NCBI GenBank assembly: GCA_930991035.1
Contig: CAKNRV010000001.1
Location: 1 to 58,704, forward strand
Source: an uncultured Clostridium sp.
GTDB lineage: Bacteria; Bacillota; Clostridia; TANB77; CAG-508
Length of the DNA: 58,704 nt
Reading direction: 5' to 3'
This document shows, piece after piece, positions 8,177 to 17,063 of this stretch. Below the pieces are notes generated by a model that was given only the letters and a program-made list of their open reading frames with translations, did not search any database and had not been told where the DNA came from. Positions within the stretch are counted from its first letter, which is position 1. Each line of letters opens with the position of its first letter. The translations under genes and the position numbers were made by a program.

Positions 8177-8866
8177 TTATACACTACATTTAATTTTATT
8201 TTTTCCAATTTCATTTTTAGTACATATTTCATTTTTCTTACTTCTATATATTCTAAAAATACAATTTAAAATATTAATTATTTTTAATTCTATATTGCTT
8301 TCGAGTTTTAAGTGCAAAACATTTCCATTGTTGTATATAGGTTCTACAACGTATTTTATATCATTTACATTTTCTTTTTTTGTAACTCTTGGCAATACTA
8401 AAGTAAAAACTGTACATAGTATCGGAATAATATATGTTGTAACAAGTACATCATCTACTCCAACTTTTATGTCCAAATTTAGGTATGAAACTTTAGGTTT
8501 AATATTTATTACTTCTCTTATGTCAGATAGCTTTATTTCTCTTTCTAATTTTTGAATATCCACTTTTTCCAAGTGCATTTTTGTTATTAATTTTTCCATC
8601 TTTTTTCTATCAAATTTTATTGATAAAATTTTGATTCGGTTAAGAAAATATAATGAAAATATTAATAAATAGTTTGATTTTTCTGTGTTGCTATTACATT
8701 TATTTACCGTATCTTTATAAGCAGTATTGCACATAGTTTTGTTTTTTATATTATTAGTAGATATTTTTAAATCTTTTATACTAATTCTAATTGTTGAAAA
8801 AATTATGACAGTAAGAATTAACATTATAATTATTAATAACGCAATAAAGAACAAGACTAATACCAT
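8177..8866 (-). CDS. DUF2953 membrane protein
   Basis: 229 residues from the ATG at 8866, which follows AAGGAGG at a good distance; an upstream ATG at 8926 lacks an SD. A single N-terminal transmembrane helix (LVLFFIALLIIIMLIL) is followed by a basic cytoplasmic-type domain and a second hydrophobic stretch (TTYIIPILCTVFTLVLP). DUF2953 genes sit beside ytfJ in many spore formers, as here, which is the main support for the family call. Function unknown; a sporulation or envelope role is inferred from position only. Confidence 0.65.
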   Translation of the reverse strand: MVLVLFFIALLIIIMLILTVIIFSTIRISIKDLKISTNNIKNKTMCNTAYKDTVNKCNSNTEKSNYLLIFSLYFLNRIKILSIKFDRKKMEKLITKMHLEKVDIQKLEREIKLSDIREVINIKPKVSYLNLDIKVGVDDVLVTTYIIPILCTVFTLVLPRVTKKENVNDIKYVVEPIYNNGNVLHLKLESNIELKIINILNCIFRIYRSKKNEICTKNEIGKNKIKCSV

Positions 8867-9013
8867 AACAACCTCCTTTTTGAAGTTATTAGTATTAGTC
8901 TTTGCATTTTTTCCAATTTTAAACATTTTTTATAACTTTACTTATATTCTAGAGTAATCTTAATTCTTCAATAAAAATAAAAAATAGATAATGTTACTCT
9001 AGCTAAAATGTTG

Positions 9014-9769
9014 TTAAGCTTTCTTATTATTTTTTTCAACAGTTATATCACCAAATAATTCTGGTTGTGATGTTAAAACTTTGTTTCTTCTTGATAGCTC
9101 TAGCAGTCCAGAAAATGCTGTTACAATTTCCGGTCTAGAACATTTTTTACTAGGAAATAATCTGTTAAACACAAATTTCTTATTATGTAGCAACTCTTTG
9201 AACATAACCTTAACTTTATCTGCCACTGTATATGTTTCGGTTATAGCTATTTTTTCAATATTTTTAGCATTCTTGTTTAGTCTTTCTGCACTTCTTTCTA
9301 TAATATCAGCATACATTTCTGCAATAATTTCTTTTTTATATTCTTTTTCAAGTTTTTGTTTTGGCAATTCTATTTGCTCTGGAGTTTTAAATATAACAGT
9401 ATTGCTGTTTTGATACATTTCTTTTAGCATTTTTGTTATTTCTTTATATTTTTTATAATCTATAATTCTTTGTAATAATTCTTCCTCTGTAAGTTCTTGT
9501 TCGTCATTTTCTTGATTTGGTAACAAATTCTTAGATTTAAGATATAGCAATGTAGAAGCCATTACTAGGAACTCACTAGTCACTTCCAAATTCATTTTTT
9601 CCATTTCGTTTATATATTCTATATATTGGTCAGTTATTTCACTTAAGTTTATATCATATATATCCATCTTGTTCTTATCTATTAAGTGTACTAGCAAGTC
9701 CAATGGTCCTTCAAAATTTTCTAGTTTTATTTTATATTTGTTTGTTTCTAAAGTTAATATATTCTGCAT
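9014..9769 (-). CDS. scpA: Segregation and condensation protein A
   Basis: 251 residues. The kleisin subunit of the SMC-ScpA-ScpB condensin. The N-terminus carries the hallmark YKIKLENFEGPLDLLVHLI followed by DIYDINLSEITDQYIEYI, and MASTLLYLKSK matches the usual second conserved block; the C-terminal winged-helix part includes VTAFSGLLELSRRNKV. ScpA bridges the SMC head and neck to compact and segregate new chromosomes. Its usual neighbour scpB is not in the window; instead DUF2953 and ytfJ follow and recX precedes. SD AAGGAA about 12 nt before the ATG. Confidence 0.93.
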   Translation of the reverse strand: MQNILTLETNKYKIKLENFEGPLDLLVHLIDKNKMDIYDINLSEITDQYIEYINEMEKMNLEVTSEFLVMASTLLYLKSKNLLPNQENDEQELTEEELLQRIIDYKKYKEITKMLKEMYQNSNTVIFKTPEQIELPKQKLEKEYKKEIIAEMYADIIERSAERLNKNAKNIEKIAITETYTVADKVKVMFKELLHNKKFVFNRLFPSKKCSRPEIVTAFSGLLELSRRNKVLTSQPELFGDITVEKNNKKA

Positions 9770-9831
9770 TTTAAAACTTGTTCCTTTCTTTTTCTTCTAA
9801 AAGCATATACGTATAGAAAAAATTTTTTAAT

Positions 9832-10293
9832 CTATTCTTCTAACTCTTCCATAGCCCTTCTTACCAAATCTATTTTGTATCCTTTTTTTAGCAAATGTTC
9901 TATTATCTCTTGCTCTTCTGAATTATTACTTTTTTTTAAAATAATATTCTTAGCAGAATTTATTTCATATTGTTCTAATTCTTCTGAATGATTATAGAAA
10001 TAATCCTCAATCAAGTCCTTTTTTAACCCTTTATTCATTAATTTATACTTAAGCTCTTTTAAAGACAAATTATTAAGATTAACAAACTCTGACACAGCCC
10101 TTTCTATATAGCTGTCGTCATTAATGTACCCATTTTCTTTTAAATCTTCTATAACATCGTCAAGCAAATCTTCATCCTCTATATTGCTAAACTTTCTTCT
10201 TACCTCTTGCTCTGTTCTTTTTTTATACATTATATATTTTAGCACTTTTGTTTTTAATTTATCTTTTCTCTCTAACTCTTCTAAATCTAGCAT
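9832..10293 (-). CDS. recX: RecX regulatory protein
   Basis: 153 residues with the three helical repeats typical of RecX: YIMYKKRTEQEVRRKF, then LKENGYINDDSYIERAV, then LSLKELKYKLMNKGL, ending with an EIIEHLLKKGYKIDLVRRAM repeat. RecX binds RecA filaments and limits their extension. It follows recA on the same strand, separated by a 124-bp hairpin repeat (10407-10530), so it may be expressed by read-through of that structure. SD AAGGAG, ATG start. Length is within the usual 150-270 range. Confidence 0.88.
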   Translation of the reverse strand: MLDLEELERKDKLKTKVLKYIMYKKRTEQEVRRKFSNIEDEDLLDDVIEDLKENGYINDDSYIERAVSEFVNLNNLSLKELKYKLMNKGLKKDLIEDYFYNHSEELEQYEINSAKNIILKKSNNSEEQEIIEHLLKKGYKIDLVRRAMEELEE

Positions 10294-10406
10294 TTACAGA
10301 CTCCTTTTTGCTTTTTTATTTAACATTTTCTTTTAATTGTAAAAGAATTGCCGTTTTAGCTAGGCAAACTTTTAAGAATTTAAAACTTAAAATAGCTTAC
10401 ACCAAA

Positions 10407-10530
10407 ATCTTTGAAAAAAATTGATTTTTGGCTAGGCGCATAAGTTTTAAATTTATGAGGCGTACTCTGTGTACGTTGAATAAATTTAAGGCTTATGCAA
10501 CAACGCCAAAAACAATTATCTTCAAAGATT
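10407..10530 (-). repeat. Long hairpin repeat between recA and recX (GGCTAGGC family)
   Basis: Outer arms AATCTTTGAA and TTCAAAGATT enclose TTTTTGGC / GCCAAAAA and a conserved apex GAGGCGTACTCTGTGTACG. The same architecture and apex recur at 19020-19140. On the minus strand the 3' arm ends CAATTTTTTTC, so it works as a terminator or partial terminator right after the recA stop. A degenerate half copy (AGCTAGGCAAAC) lies just outside at about 10355. Confidence 0.7.
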
Positions 10531-11591
10531 TACTCTTCTGGCTCAATTTCCTGCTCCTCATCAGCCTCTTCCTCGTCCCCTAGGCTTTTTTCAAATGCTG
10601 CATTAAAGTTATCTCTTATTTTCTTTTCTACTTCTGCTGCTACTTCTGGATTGTCTTGTAAATATTTCTTTACATTTTCTCTACCTTGTCCAATTCTTTC
10701 TCCATTATAGCTAAACCATGAACCTGATTTTTCTATTATATCTAGGTTTACAGCAATGTCTAGAATGTTTCCTTCTTTTGAAATACCTTTTCCATATACT
10801 ATATCAAATTCTGCCTCTCTAAATGGTGGAGCAACTTTATTTTTTACAACTTTAACTCTTGCTCTATTTCCTATTACTTCTCCATCTTGTTTTATGTTCT
10901 CGATTTTTCTAATGTCTAATCTTACAGAAGCATAGTATTTTAAAGCTCTACCACCAGCTGTTGTCTCTGGATTTCCAAACATTACTCCTACTTTTTCTCT
11001 TAATTGATTTATAAATATAACAACTGCTTTTGATTTATTTATAACACCTGCAAGTTTTCTTAATGCTTGTGACATAAGTCTTGCTTGTAGACCAACGTGT
11101 GCGTCTCCCATATCTCCATCTATTTCTGCTTTTGGAACTAAAGCTGCAACAGAGTCTACAACTATAATATCTATTGCTCCACTTCTAACTAATGCCTCAG
11201 TAATTTCTAATGCTTGCTCTCCTGTATCTGGTTGTGAAACTATTAAATTGTCTATGTCTACACCTAAATGTTTTGAATATACTGGATCTAAAGCGTGTTC
11301 AGCATCAATAAACGCTGCTTCCCCGCCTAATTTTTGAGCTTCTGCAATCATATGTAAAGCAAGTGTAGTTTTTCCAGAAGACTCTGGACCGTATATTTCT
11401 ACAATTCTTCCTCTAGGAATTCCACCAATTCCTAAAGCTATATCTAAGCTTAGAGCACCTGTTGGTATTGCCTCTACCTCCATTGCTCCAAAGTCACCTA
11501 ATTTCATTACTGAACCTTTACCAAATTGTTTTTCAATTTGTCCTAGTGCTGCTTCTAATGCTTTCATTTTTTCTGGATTTTGATTATTCAT
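10530..11591 (-). CDS. recA: Recombinase A
   Basis: 353 residues, standard length. ATP-dependent strand-exchange protein and co-protease for the SOS response. Walker [10 protein letters not shown] near residue 69, Walker [15 protein letters not shown], loop L1 [12 protein letters not shown] and loop L2 [17 protein letters not shown] are all intact, as is the C-terminal acidic tail (EEEADEEQE). SD AGGAGG, ATG start. The upstream 290 bp contain repeats (see 11640-11800) and no clear LexA-type palindrome. The stop codon abuts a large hairpin separating it from recX. Confidence 0.98.
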   Translation of the reverse strand: MNNQNPEKMKALEAALGQIEKQFGKGSVMKLGDFGAMEVEAIPTGALSLDIALGIGGIPRGRIVEIYGPESSGKTTLALHMIAEAQKLGGEAAFIDAEHALDPVYSKHLGVDIDNLIVSQPDTGEQALEITEALVRSGAIDIIVVDSVAALVPKAEIDGDMGDAHVGLQARLMSQALRKLAGVINKSKAVVIFINQLREKVGVMFGNPETTAGGRALKYYASVRLDIRKIENIKQDGEVIGNRARVKVVKNKVAPPFREAEFDIVYGKGISKEGNILDIAVNLDIIEKSGSWFSYNGERIGQGRENVKKYLQDNPEVAAEVEKKIRDNFNAAFEKSLGDEEEADEEQEIEPEE

Positions 11592-11639
11592 TTATTTTTC
11601 CTCCTATCAATTTACATTTTTCTGAACAATGTTTTAATC

Positions 11640-11800
11640 CTTTTTATTGTATAGGAAAAATCGAAGATTTTTGCTATACAACAAGGTTAAGTTACCTTGG
11701 GTCGTGCATATTCGCGAAGCGAAATGCACATATGGCGAAGCCACTTTTCTTATATATTACTTACGTTGTTTCAAAATTTTAGAGAATGCATAATTTTTTA
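11640..11800. repeat. Stem-rich repeat block upstream of recA
   Basis: This intergenic block holds three nested inverted repeats: TATAGGAAAAATC / GATTTTTGCTATA (about 11651-11680), GGTTAAGTTACC, and GTGCATATTCGC / GCGAAATGCAC (about 11704-11730), then GTGGC-type arms (GGCGAAGCC). Local GC is far higher than the surroundings. It resembles a mobile intergenic repeat or structured leader rather than coding DNA. Confidence 0.5.
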
Positions 11801-11882
11801 TACGTAACTTTTTAAAACAACTGTTTGTATTATATACTATTTTAAAATTTTGTCAAGCCCTTTTCCATTTTATTTTGATTTA

Positions 11883-13469
11883 TTATTGCCTAAACCACTT
11901 CTCAAAATTAAAATATGCCGTATAATTATTTGGTGTAATTTCTCCTGTAAGCCTAATTCCACTTACTACTTTATTTGTATTTCTATACAAGCAGACGTAA
12001 GGAACTTCATCCTCGTATATTTCAATTATTCTATCATATTTTTCTTTTAAAAGTTCTTCGTCTTTTATGTTTTTTACTTCTTTTAATATTGAAGAGAGCT
12101 CTTCATTTTCATAATTTGCTATATTATCCTCTCCAAAGAAATATGTTAAATCTGGACTATAGCCATTATTTACTCCGGTTAATATTAAATCATAATTTTT
12201 CTTTTCTAAATAATTTTTGTATGCTGAATCTGAAACTTTATATAAATATACATTGATTCCAATATCTTCAAGCTGTTCTTCTATCAATTCTGCAACCTTA
12301 ACCCTGGTTTCGTCACTGTTTTGGACAACTAGGTTTAAATTCAAATATTGTGTAGAATAGTTCTCGGTTTTTCTCCAATAGCCATATCTATATACCCAGC
12401 CAGCATCTTCTAGTACTTCTTGTGCTTTTTCTTTATTATATTTAGATTTACTCTCTTTATCATATAGATAACTTCCATAATCTATCGGAAAAGTTGAAAT
12501 ATTATAATTATTATCAAACACTGAAGAATTAATTTTATTTAAATCAATAGCATAATTTATTGCTTGTCTAACCTCTTTATTCTGTAATATAGAATCTTCG
12601 CAGTTCATACTAATAAAATCCAATTGTCTGCCTTTGTAACTATTAAATACAAATCCAATTGTTCCAACATAATCTTCTACATTTGTCTTTGATGTAGATA
12701 CTAGATCTATATTTCCAATTTTCATATCATTGTATGCATCTCCAATTGTATCATAAAAACTAATAATTACAGTATCAATAATTCTATCCGTATTTTGTGC
12801 ATCATACCAATTGTCGTTTTGCTTTAACTCTATTGACTCCTCTGTTGCTGCAGTTACCTTATACATTCCTGTTGCATATGGTGCTATCCTAGATTCATAA
12901 AAATCTTCGTCTTCAAATTGTTTTTTGGATATTATTGGAAAAATAAGGTTGTACTCAAAAAAAGGTTCTTCTTTTTTTAAGTTTATTCTGACAGTATTTC
13001 CATCAATTATTTCTACTGATTTAATATTACTAACATTATCTGAATAAGCTGATTTTCCTTCTTGCAGTTTCCCAATTGTAAACTCAACATCTTCTCCTGT
13101 TACACTACTGCCATCTTCCCATTTCAAATTATCTTTTAATTTTACTAAATATGTTTTTGAGTCAGACTTTGACCATTCTTGCGCAAGTTTTAACTCGATT
13201 TTATAGTCACTTGTTATACCTAATAATGCTTCATATAGTATTGTAGACAAACTAATTATATCTTTGTTGTCTGTAATAAGAGGATTAATATTATCAAATT
13301 CTGGAATTCCAATTCTTAATGTAGATTCGACATCTTGTGTGCTTTGCCCGTTGTCTGTTTCGTTCTGTGCAATTTCTTCTGTATCTTTAGAACTAATTTT
13401 GTATATTGCAAACCCTATAATAAAAATTGCAAATGCAATAAATAAATACTTTATTATATTTGACTTCAT
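11883..13469 (-). CDS. Extracellular solute-binding protein, family 5 (oligopeptide type)
   Basis: 528 residues. An N-terminal hydrophobic helix (residues 6-24) is not followed by a lipobox Cys, so the protein is probably held by an uncleaved anchor rather than lipidated. The mature part is the SBP_bac_5 fold: LRIGIPEFDNINPLI at the N-terminus, TYLVKLKDNLKWEDGSSVTGEDVEFT, and VRQAINYAIDLNKI. Such proteins deliver peptides or other oligomers to ABC importers; no permease or ATPase genes are adjacent, so this is an orphan receptor or shares a transporter encoded elsewhere. It lies between spoVS and recA on the same strand. SD AAAGGAGG, ATG. Confidence 0.88.
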   Translation of the reverse strand: MKSNIIKYLFIAFAIFIIGFAIYKISSKDTEEIAQNETDNGQSTQDVESTLRIGIPEFDNINPLITDNKDIISLSTILYEALLGITSDYKIELKLAQEWSKSDSKTYLVKLKDNLKWEDGSSVTGEDVEFTIGKLQEGKSAYSDNVSNIKSVEIIDGNTVRINLKKEEPFFEYNLIFPIISKKQFEDEDFYESRIAPYATGMYKVTAATEESIELKQNDNWYDAQNTDRIIDTVIISFYDTIGDAYNDMKIGNIDLVSTSKTNVEDYVGTIGFVFNSYKGRQLDFISMNCEDSILQNKEVRQAINYAIDLNKINSSVFDNNYNISTFPIDYGSYLYDKESKSKYNKEKAQEVLEDAGWVYRYGYWRKTENYSTQYLNLNLVVQNSDETRVKVAELIEEQLEDIGINVYLYKVSDSAYKNYLEKKNYDLILTGVNNGYSPDLTYFFGEDNIANYENEELSSILKEVKNIKDEELLKEKYDRIIEIYEDEVPYVCLYRNTNKVVSGIRLTGEITPNNYTAYFNFEKWFRQ

Positions 13470-13539
13470 AATGCCTCCTTTGCAATATAAATATATAACA
13501 TAAATCAGTTTTTTTCAACTGTTTTATAAGAATTTAAAC

Positions 13540-13569
13540 AAAAAGGAGCACAAATTATATGTGCCCCCT
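13540..13569 (-). terminator. Terminator after spoVS
   Basis: On the minus strand an eight-pair stem (GGGGCACA with TGTGCTCC, one G-T pair) and a 7-nt loop is followed by TTTTTG. It lies 15 bases past the spoVS stop codon. Confidence 0.8.
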
Positions 13570-13583
13570 ATATTCAATTTTAA

Positions 13584-13847
13584 TTACTTTCTAGATTCTA
13601 CAATAAGCTTTATACCTGTTCTATCTTCTCCTTCCACTTCGACTTCTGCAAATGCAGGTATACATACTAGATCAACTCCAGCTGGTGCAACAAATCCTCT
13701 TGCTATTGCCACAGCTTTTACAGCTTGATTAAGTGCTCCTGCTCCTATTGCTTGCATTTCTGCCTTGTTAGATTCCTTTACCAAACCAGCAATAGCTCCT
13801 GCCACTGAATTTGGATTTGATTTTGATGAGATTTTTAAAATTTCCAT
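13584..13847 (-). CDS. spoVS: Stage V sporulation protein S
   Basis: 87 residues, the normal size for SpoVS, an Alba-fold nucleic-acid-binding protein needed for spore coat assembly and septation timing in Bacillus. The full conserved run is present: VLKISSKS-like start, NSVAGAIAGLVKE, IGAGALNQAVKAVAIARGF, and GVDLVCIPAFAEV. SD ATAGGAGG, ATG. It is downstream of ymdB, a pairing conserved across spore formers. Its own 130-bp upstream region carries two identical 10-bp palindromes and one Spo0A-type box, and a terminator follows, so it is probably an independent transcription unit. Confidence 0.96.
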   Translation of the reverse strand: MEILKISSKSNPNSVAGAIAGLVKESNKAEMQAIGAGALNQAVKAVAIARGFVAPAGVDLVCIPAFAEVEVEGEDRTGIKLIVESRK

Positions 13848-13903
13848 TTTTGCCTCCTATATTTTTTTATTTGTTTTAATCAACGATTATAGTTATATTA
13901 CAA

Positions 13904-13934
13904 TTTCTGGAAATTGTCTAGGCATTTCTGGAAA
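13904..13934 (-). promoter_or_regulatory. Two TTTCTGGAAA palindromes upstream of spoVS
   Basis: TTTCTGGAAA occurs at 13904-13913 and 13925-13934, centres 21 bp apart (two helical turns). The proximal copy extends to ACAATTTC / GAAATTGT, a perfect 8-bp dyad. A TATAAT-like -10 lies between these sites and the spoVS start. The spacing suggests a dimer-of-dimers operator; I do not recognise the regulator. Confidence 0.5.
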
Positions 13935-13969
13935 AAAAAGGAAATTTCGTGTGCCTCAATTCGAGCTTT

Positions 13970-13977
13970 TTCGACAA
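13970..13977 (-). promoter_or_regulatory. Candidate Spo0A box upstream of spoVS
   Basis: TTGTCGAA on the minus strand matches the 0A box consensus exactly. It sits one base past the ymdB stop and about 120 bp before the spoVS ATG, a plausible place for sporulation control. A single short match could be chance. Confidence 0.4.
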
Positions 13978-14751
13978 TTATTTATAGCTTATTGCATATA
14001 TTTTCTCAGTTTTACAATTATCGTCATTAATTTCAAATACACAACCATTAAGCATAGCATTTCCTTCTGCCAATTTATATCTTTCTGGAAGTGATGTGAC
14101 AAATCTTTTTATTGATGCTTTTACATCCATACCAATAACAGAATTTATAGCTCCAGTCATACCTAAATCAGTTATATAGCCTGCTCCTTGCTCTGTTATC
14201 TCTGCATCAGCAGTTTGTACGTGAGTATGTGTTCCAAATAAAACAGTAATTTTTCCATCTAAGAAATGTTTCATTGCTATTTTTTCTGCAGTTGCTTCTG
14301 CGTGAAAATCAACAACAATTATATCCGCTTCTTTTTGTAATTTTGCTACTAAGTCTTTTGCAAGTAAAAATGGATTTTCTGATAAAATGTTCATATCGGT
14401 TCTTCCTATTAAATTAATTACTGCTATTTTTTTGTCTTTGCACTGATAAATGTTATATCCTTTTCCTGGAACACCTTTTGAATAATTTGCCGGTCTAAGC
14501 AGTTTTGGGTTATCTATAAATGAAAATATATCTTTTTTACCCCAAGTATGATTTCCCATTGTAAAAACATCTATCTTCATTTTTTGCAATGTATCAAAAT
14601 CTTTTTGAGTAAGTCCCATTCCTCCAGATGTATTTTCCGCATTTACTATTGTAAAGTCTATATTTTCTTTTTCTATTATTTTAGGTAAAAGCTCGCTTAA
14701 CTTTTTTAGTCCTAAGTCTCCAACAATGTCTCCTATTGCAAGTATTTTCAT
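13978..14751 (-). CDS. ymdB: YmdB-type metallophosphoesterase (TIGR00282)
   Basis: 257 residues from the ATG at 14751; homologues begin at this MKILAIGDIVGD motif, and the upstream ATG at 14763 abuts the SD. Metal-binding motifs of the calcineurin-like fold are seen: GDIVGD, NAENTSGG, GNHTWG, VDFHAEATAEK, and GTHTHVQTAD. In Bacillus YmdB hydrolyses 2',3'-cyclic nucleotides and influences biofilm versus motility decisions. It precedes spoVS on the same strand, the conserved rny-ymdB-spoVS order, although rny is not in the window. Confidence 0.93.
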   Translation of the reverse strand: MKILAIGDIVGDLGLKKLSELLPKIIEKENIDFTIVNAENTSGGMGLTQKDFDTLQKMKIDVFTMGNHTWGKKDIFSFIDNPKLLRPANYSKGVPGKGYNIYQCKDKKIAVINLIGRTDMNILSENPFLLAKDLVAKLQKEADIIVVDFHAEATAEKIAMKHFLDGKITVLFGTHTHVQTADAEITEQGAGYITDLGMTGAINSVIGMDVKASIKRFVTSLPERYKLAEGNAMLNGCVFEINDDNCKTEKIYAISYK

Positions 14752-14936
14752 ATTTTGTTTCATTCCTCTCTATTAAAGTATATATAGTCTGTAAGATAGT
14801 AGCTATTACATCAATCTATCTTTTAGAGTATTAGTACAATTTTTTTCAAATTTAATACTTGCTTATTATAACATAGAGTATTGTATTGTGCAAATTTATT
14901 TTTTGCATTATAGAAAATGCTGTTTTCTAGAATGAC

Positions 14937-14972
14937 AAAAAAATCTCAGCTAGTCCTCACTAGCCAAGATTT
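14937..14972 (-). terminator. Terminator overlapping the end of the transglycosylase gene
   Basis: On the minus strand AAATCTTGGCTAG / CTAGCTGAGATTT with a 6-nt loop is followed by TTTTTG. The stem includes the last codons and the stop of the upstream gene. Confidence 0.85.
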
Positions 14973-15651
14973 CTTCCGCTTCTTCCTCAGTTAAATATCC
15001 ATTCCTTACCATTTTATCGGCAACTTGTCTTTGTCTTTGCTTTGCTAAATCTGGATTCTTTGTTGGTGCATATACACTTGGTGCATTTGGAATTCCAGCA
15101 AGCATTATGCACTCATAGTCCGTCATATCTTCTGGTTCTTTTCCAAAATATCCTCTTGATGCTTCTTTAACAGTGTAATATCCATCTCCAAAATAACTTG
15201 TATTTAGATATAACTCCAATATTTCGTCCTTTTCATAAGCTTTTTCTATTTCAAAAGCCATAAATACTTCTGCAATTTTTCTTGTTATTTTCTTTTCTTG
15301 GGTAAAATAAATATTTTTAGCCAATTGCTGTGTTATTGTGCTTCCACCTTCTACAAAAGACATTGCCTTTATGTCATTAATAGTTGCTCTTCCAATCGCA
15401 ATAATGTCAATTCCTGGATGGTCGTAAAATCTTCTATCTTCAACGCTTATCACAGCTTGAATATACATTTGTGGTAATTCTTCTATATACGTATAATTTT
15501 CTTTTGATTTAATTTCTGCCATTTTTTCGTCTAATGGTACTGCTTCTATTGCCTCTTTATACATACTGTAACCTGCTCCTATAAATACTAAGCTAATGCT
15601 TAGCCCTATAAGAAATAAAATAAACAATATCTTTAATATCTTTTTGAACAT
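14950..15651 (-). CDS. Monofunctional biosynthetic peptidoglycan transglycosylase (GT51)
   Basis: 233 residues: one N-terminal transmembrane helix (about residues 5-27) and a GT51 domain that polymerises lipid II into glycan strands outside the membrane. The catalytic-Glu motif EDRRFYDHPGID and the GGSTITQQLAKN motif are intact, as are KITRKIAEVFMAFEIE and LYLNTSYFGDGYY. The protein stops after the transglycosylase, with no transpeptidase domain, so it is of the MtgA type rather than a class A PBP. SD GGAGGTGG, ATG. Its terminator overlaps the 3' end, separating it from ymdB. Confidence 0.9.
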   Translation of the reverse strand: MFKKILKILFILFLIGLSISLVFIGAGYSMYKEAIEAVPLDEKMAEIKSKENYTYIEELPQMYIQAVISVEDRRFYDHPGIDIIAIGRATINDIKAMSFVEGGSTITQQLAKNIYFTQEKKITRKIAEVFMAFEIEKAYEKDEILELYLNTSYFGDGYYTVKEASRGYFGKEPEDMTDYECIMLAGIPNAPSVYAPTKNPDLAKQRQRQVADKMVRNGYLTEEEAEEILASED

Positions 15652-15824
15652 AGATTACCACCTCCATTTGAACATATTTTATTAATTTTAGTTAGTATGA
15701 TTTTTTCTATAATTATATATTACTACAACTATTGTACTTTTTCCAGCGTTTAACCTTTCAAAAACCTTACAAATTTGTAACATTGCTTCGATTTTTATAA
15801 CAGGCTTTGAACTGTATTGTAACA

Positions 15825-17063
15825 TTATTTCAAGTACCTAATATAAAAAGATGTACCTTTGTTTATTTCTGACTCCACAGTAATATAGCCATTATCTTTT
15901 TCTACAATTGTTTTAGCAAGTGCTAGTCCAATTCCAACACTATCCTTGGAAGAATTTTTTCCTTTATAAAACCTCTCAAATATATGTTTTAAATCCTGCT
16001 TGTCTATTCCAATACCTTCGTCTTTTATTATTATTTCTGAATACATATTGTTTTCACTAAAATATATATTTATTTTATCATTTGTTTTTGAATGTTCTAC
16101 ACTATTTTTCAATATATTTGTAACCGCTTCAATCTGCCATTTTAAATCACATTTTACTTCAGGCTCTTGTTGTGCATCTTTTGTTTCTCCCCTTTCCTTT
16201 GACACAACTATATCAATGTTTTTTAAATCGCAAATTGGCAATACATTTTTTATTGATTCTTCTATAATGTCTTCCAATTTTTCGGTTCTAGAATTGAACA
16301 CTATTGTGTCAGCATCAAATTTAGAAAGCTTTAGTAGTGTTTGAACAAAAAAATTAATATTTGATATTTCTCTATTAATGTCTTTTATAAACTCATTTCT
16401 TGTGTTTACTTCCATATCCGGATTGTCCAATATATTGTCTAGCATTATTGTAATAGAGGTAAGTGGTGTTTTTAGTTGGTGAGATATATCCTCCAATGAT
16501 TTTTTTAAACCAAGTTTATCATTTTTAGAATTTTCTGCTTGTTCCTTTAGCATTACTGTTATTTTATACAACTCATTTTTAAGTATTGACAACTCATCCT
16601 CGTCATTATCTTTAATATCCAGAGTATAATTTTTGTTGTTTATCTCTTCAATATATTTAGTTATCTCTTTTATCTTCTTATTTTGGCTTTTTTGATAACT
16701 CATAAAAATTATTGCAACCACTATAATTAGTATAATTCCAACACCAATATTAATAACCATAAAAAATGCATAATCTTCATTGTTTTTATATATTACTGAA
16801 TCTTTTTCTATATCAATTCCATATTGGCTAAGTAAACCATTGTTGGTAATTTCTTCGCTGTTAAGGATTTTTATTATATCATTCATATTTACATTAGGAT
16901 ATTGAGTTTGTATATTTTCCACAATATTGCTAATTATTATATTAACGTTTTTGGTATACTTATTATATTGGATCCAATTTATAATAGAAAATATTACTAT
17001 GAAAACTATTAGGATAATAATGCAAAGAATTAAGTATTTTTTTAAGTTTAATTTATTCCTCAT
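15825..17063 (-). CDS. Sensor histidine kinase
   Basis: 412 residues. Two transmembrane helices (about 12-33 and 99-121) flank a roughly 65-residue outer loop, followed by a short linker and the kinase core: H-box DISHQLKTPLTSI near residue 195, N-box ILKNSVEHSK, G1 DEGIGI, F-box IFERFYKG, and G2 VGIGLALAKTIV. The small sensor loop and the linked ABC transporter recall the BceS/VraS-like group, where the transporter itself senses a cell-wall-active peptide; that is an inference. It overlaps the response regulator by 11 bp and starts at ATG 17063; a TTG one codon upstream is less likely. Confidence 0.9.
   Translation of the reverse strand: MRNKLNLKKYLILCIIILIVFIVIFSIINWIQYNKYTKNVNIIISNIVENIQTQYPNVNMNDIIKILNSEEITNNGLLSQYGIDIEKDSVIYKNNEDYAFFMVINIGVGIILIIVVAIIFMSYQKSQNKKIKEITKYIEEINNKNYTLDIKDNDEDELSILKNELYKITVMLKEQAENSKNDKLGLKKSLEDISHQLKTPLTSITIMLDNILDNPDMEVNTRNEFIKDINREISNINFFVQTLLKLSKFDADTIVFNSRTEKLEDIIEESIKNVLPICDLKNIDIVVSKERGETKDAQQEPEVKCDLKWQIEAVTNILKNSVEHSKTNDKINIYFSENNMYSEIIIKDEGIGIDKQDLKHIFERFYKGKNSSKDSVGIGLALAKTIVEKDNGYITVESEINKGTSFYIRYLK

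Noticed and set aside
11592..11640. LexA/SOS box upstream of recA (GAACAATGTTTT)
   Set aside because: The half-sites have three spacer bases instead of four and the second half is TTTT-like rather than GTTC, so it is not a credible operator.
13326..13332. Additional Spo0A box (TGTCGAA) inside the solute-binding protein gene
   Set aside because: A lone 7-mer within coding sequence is expected by chance in a window of this size.
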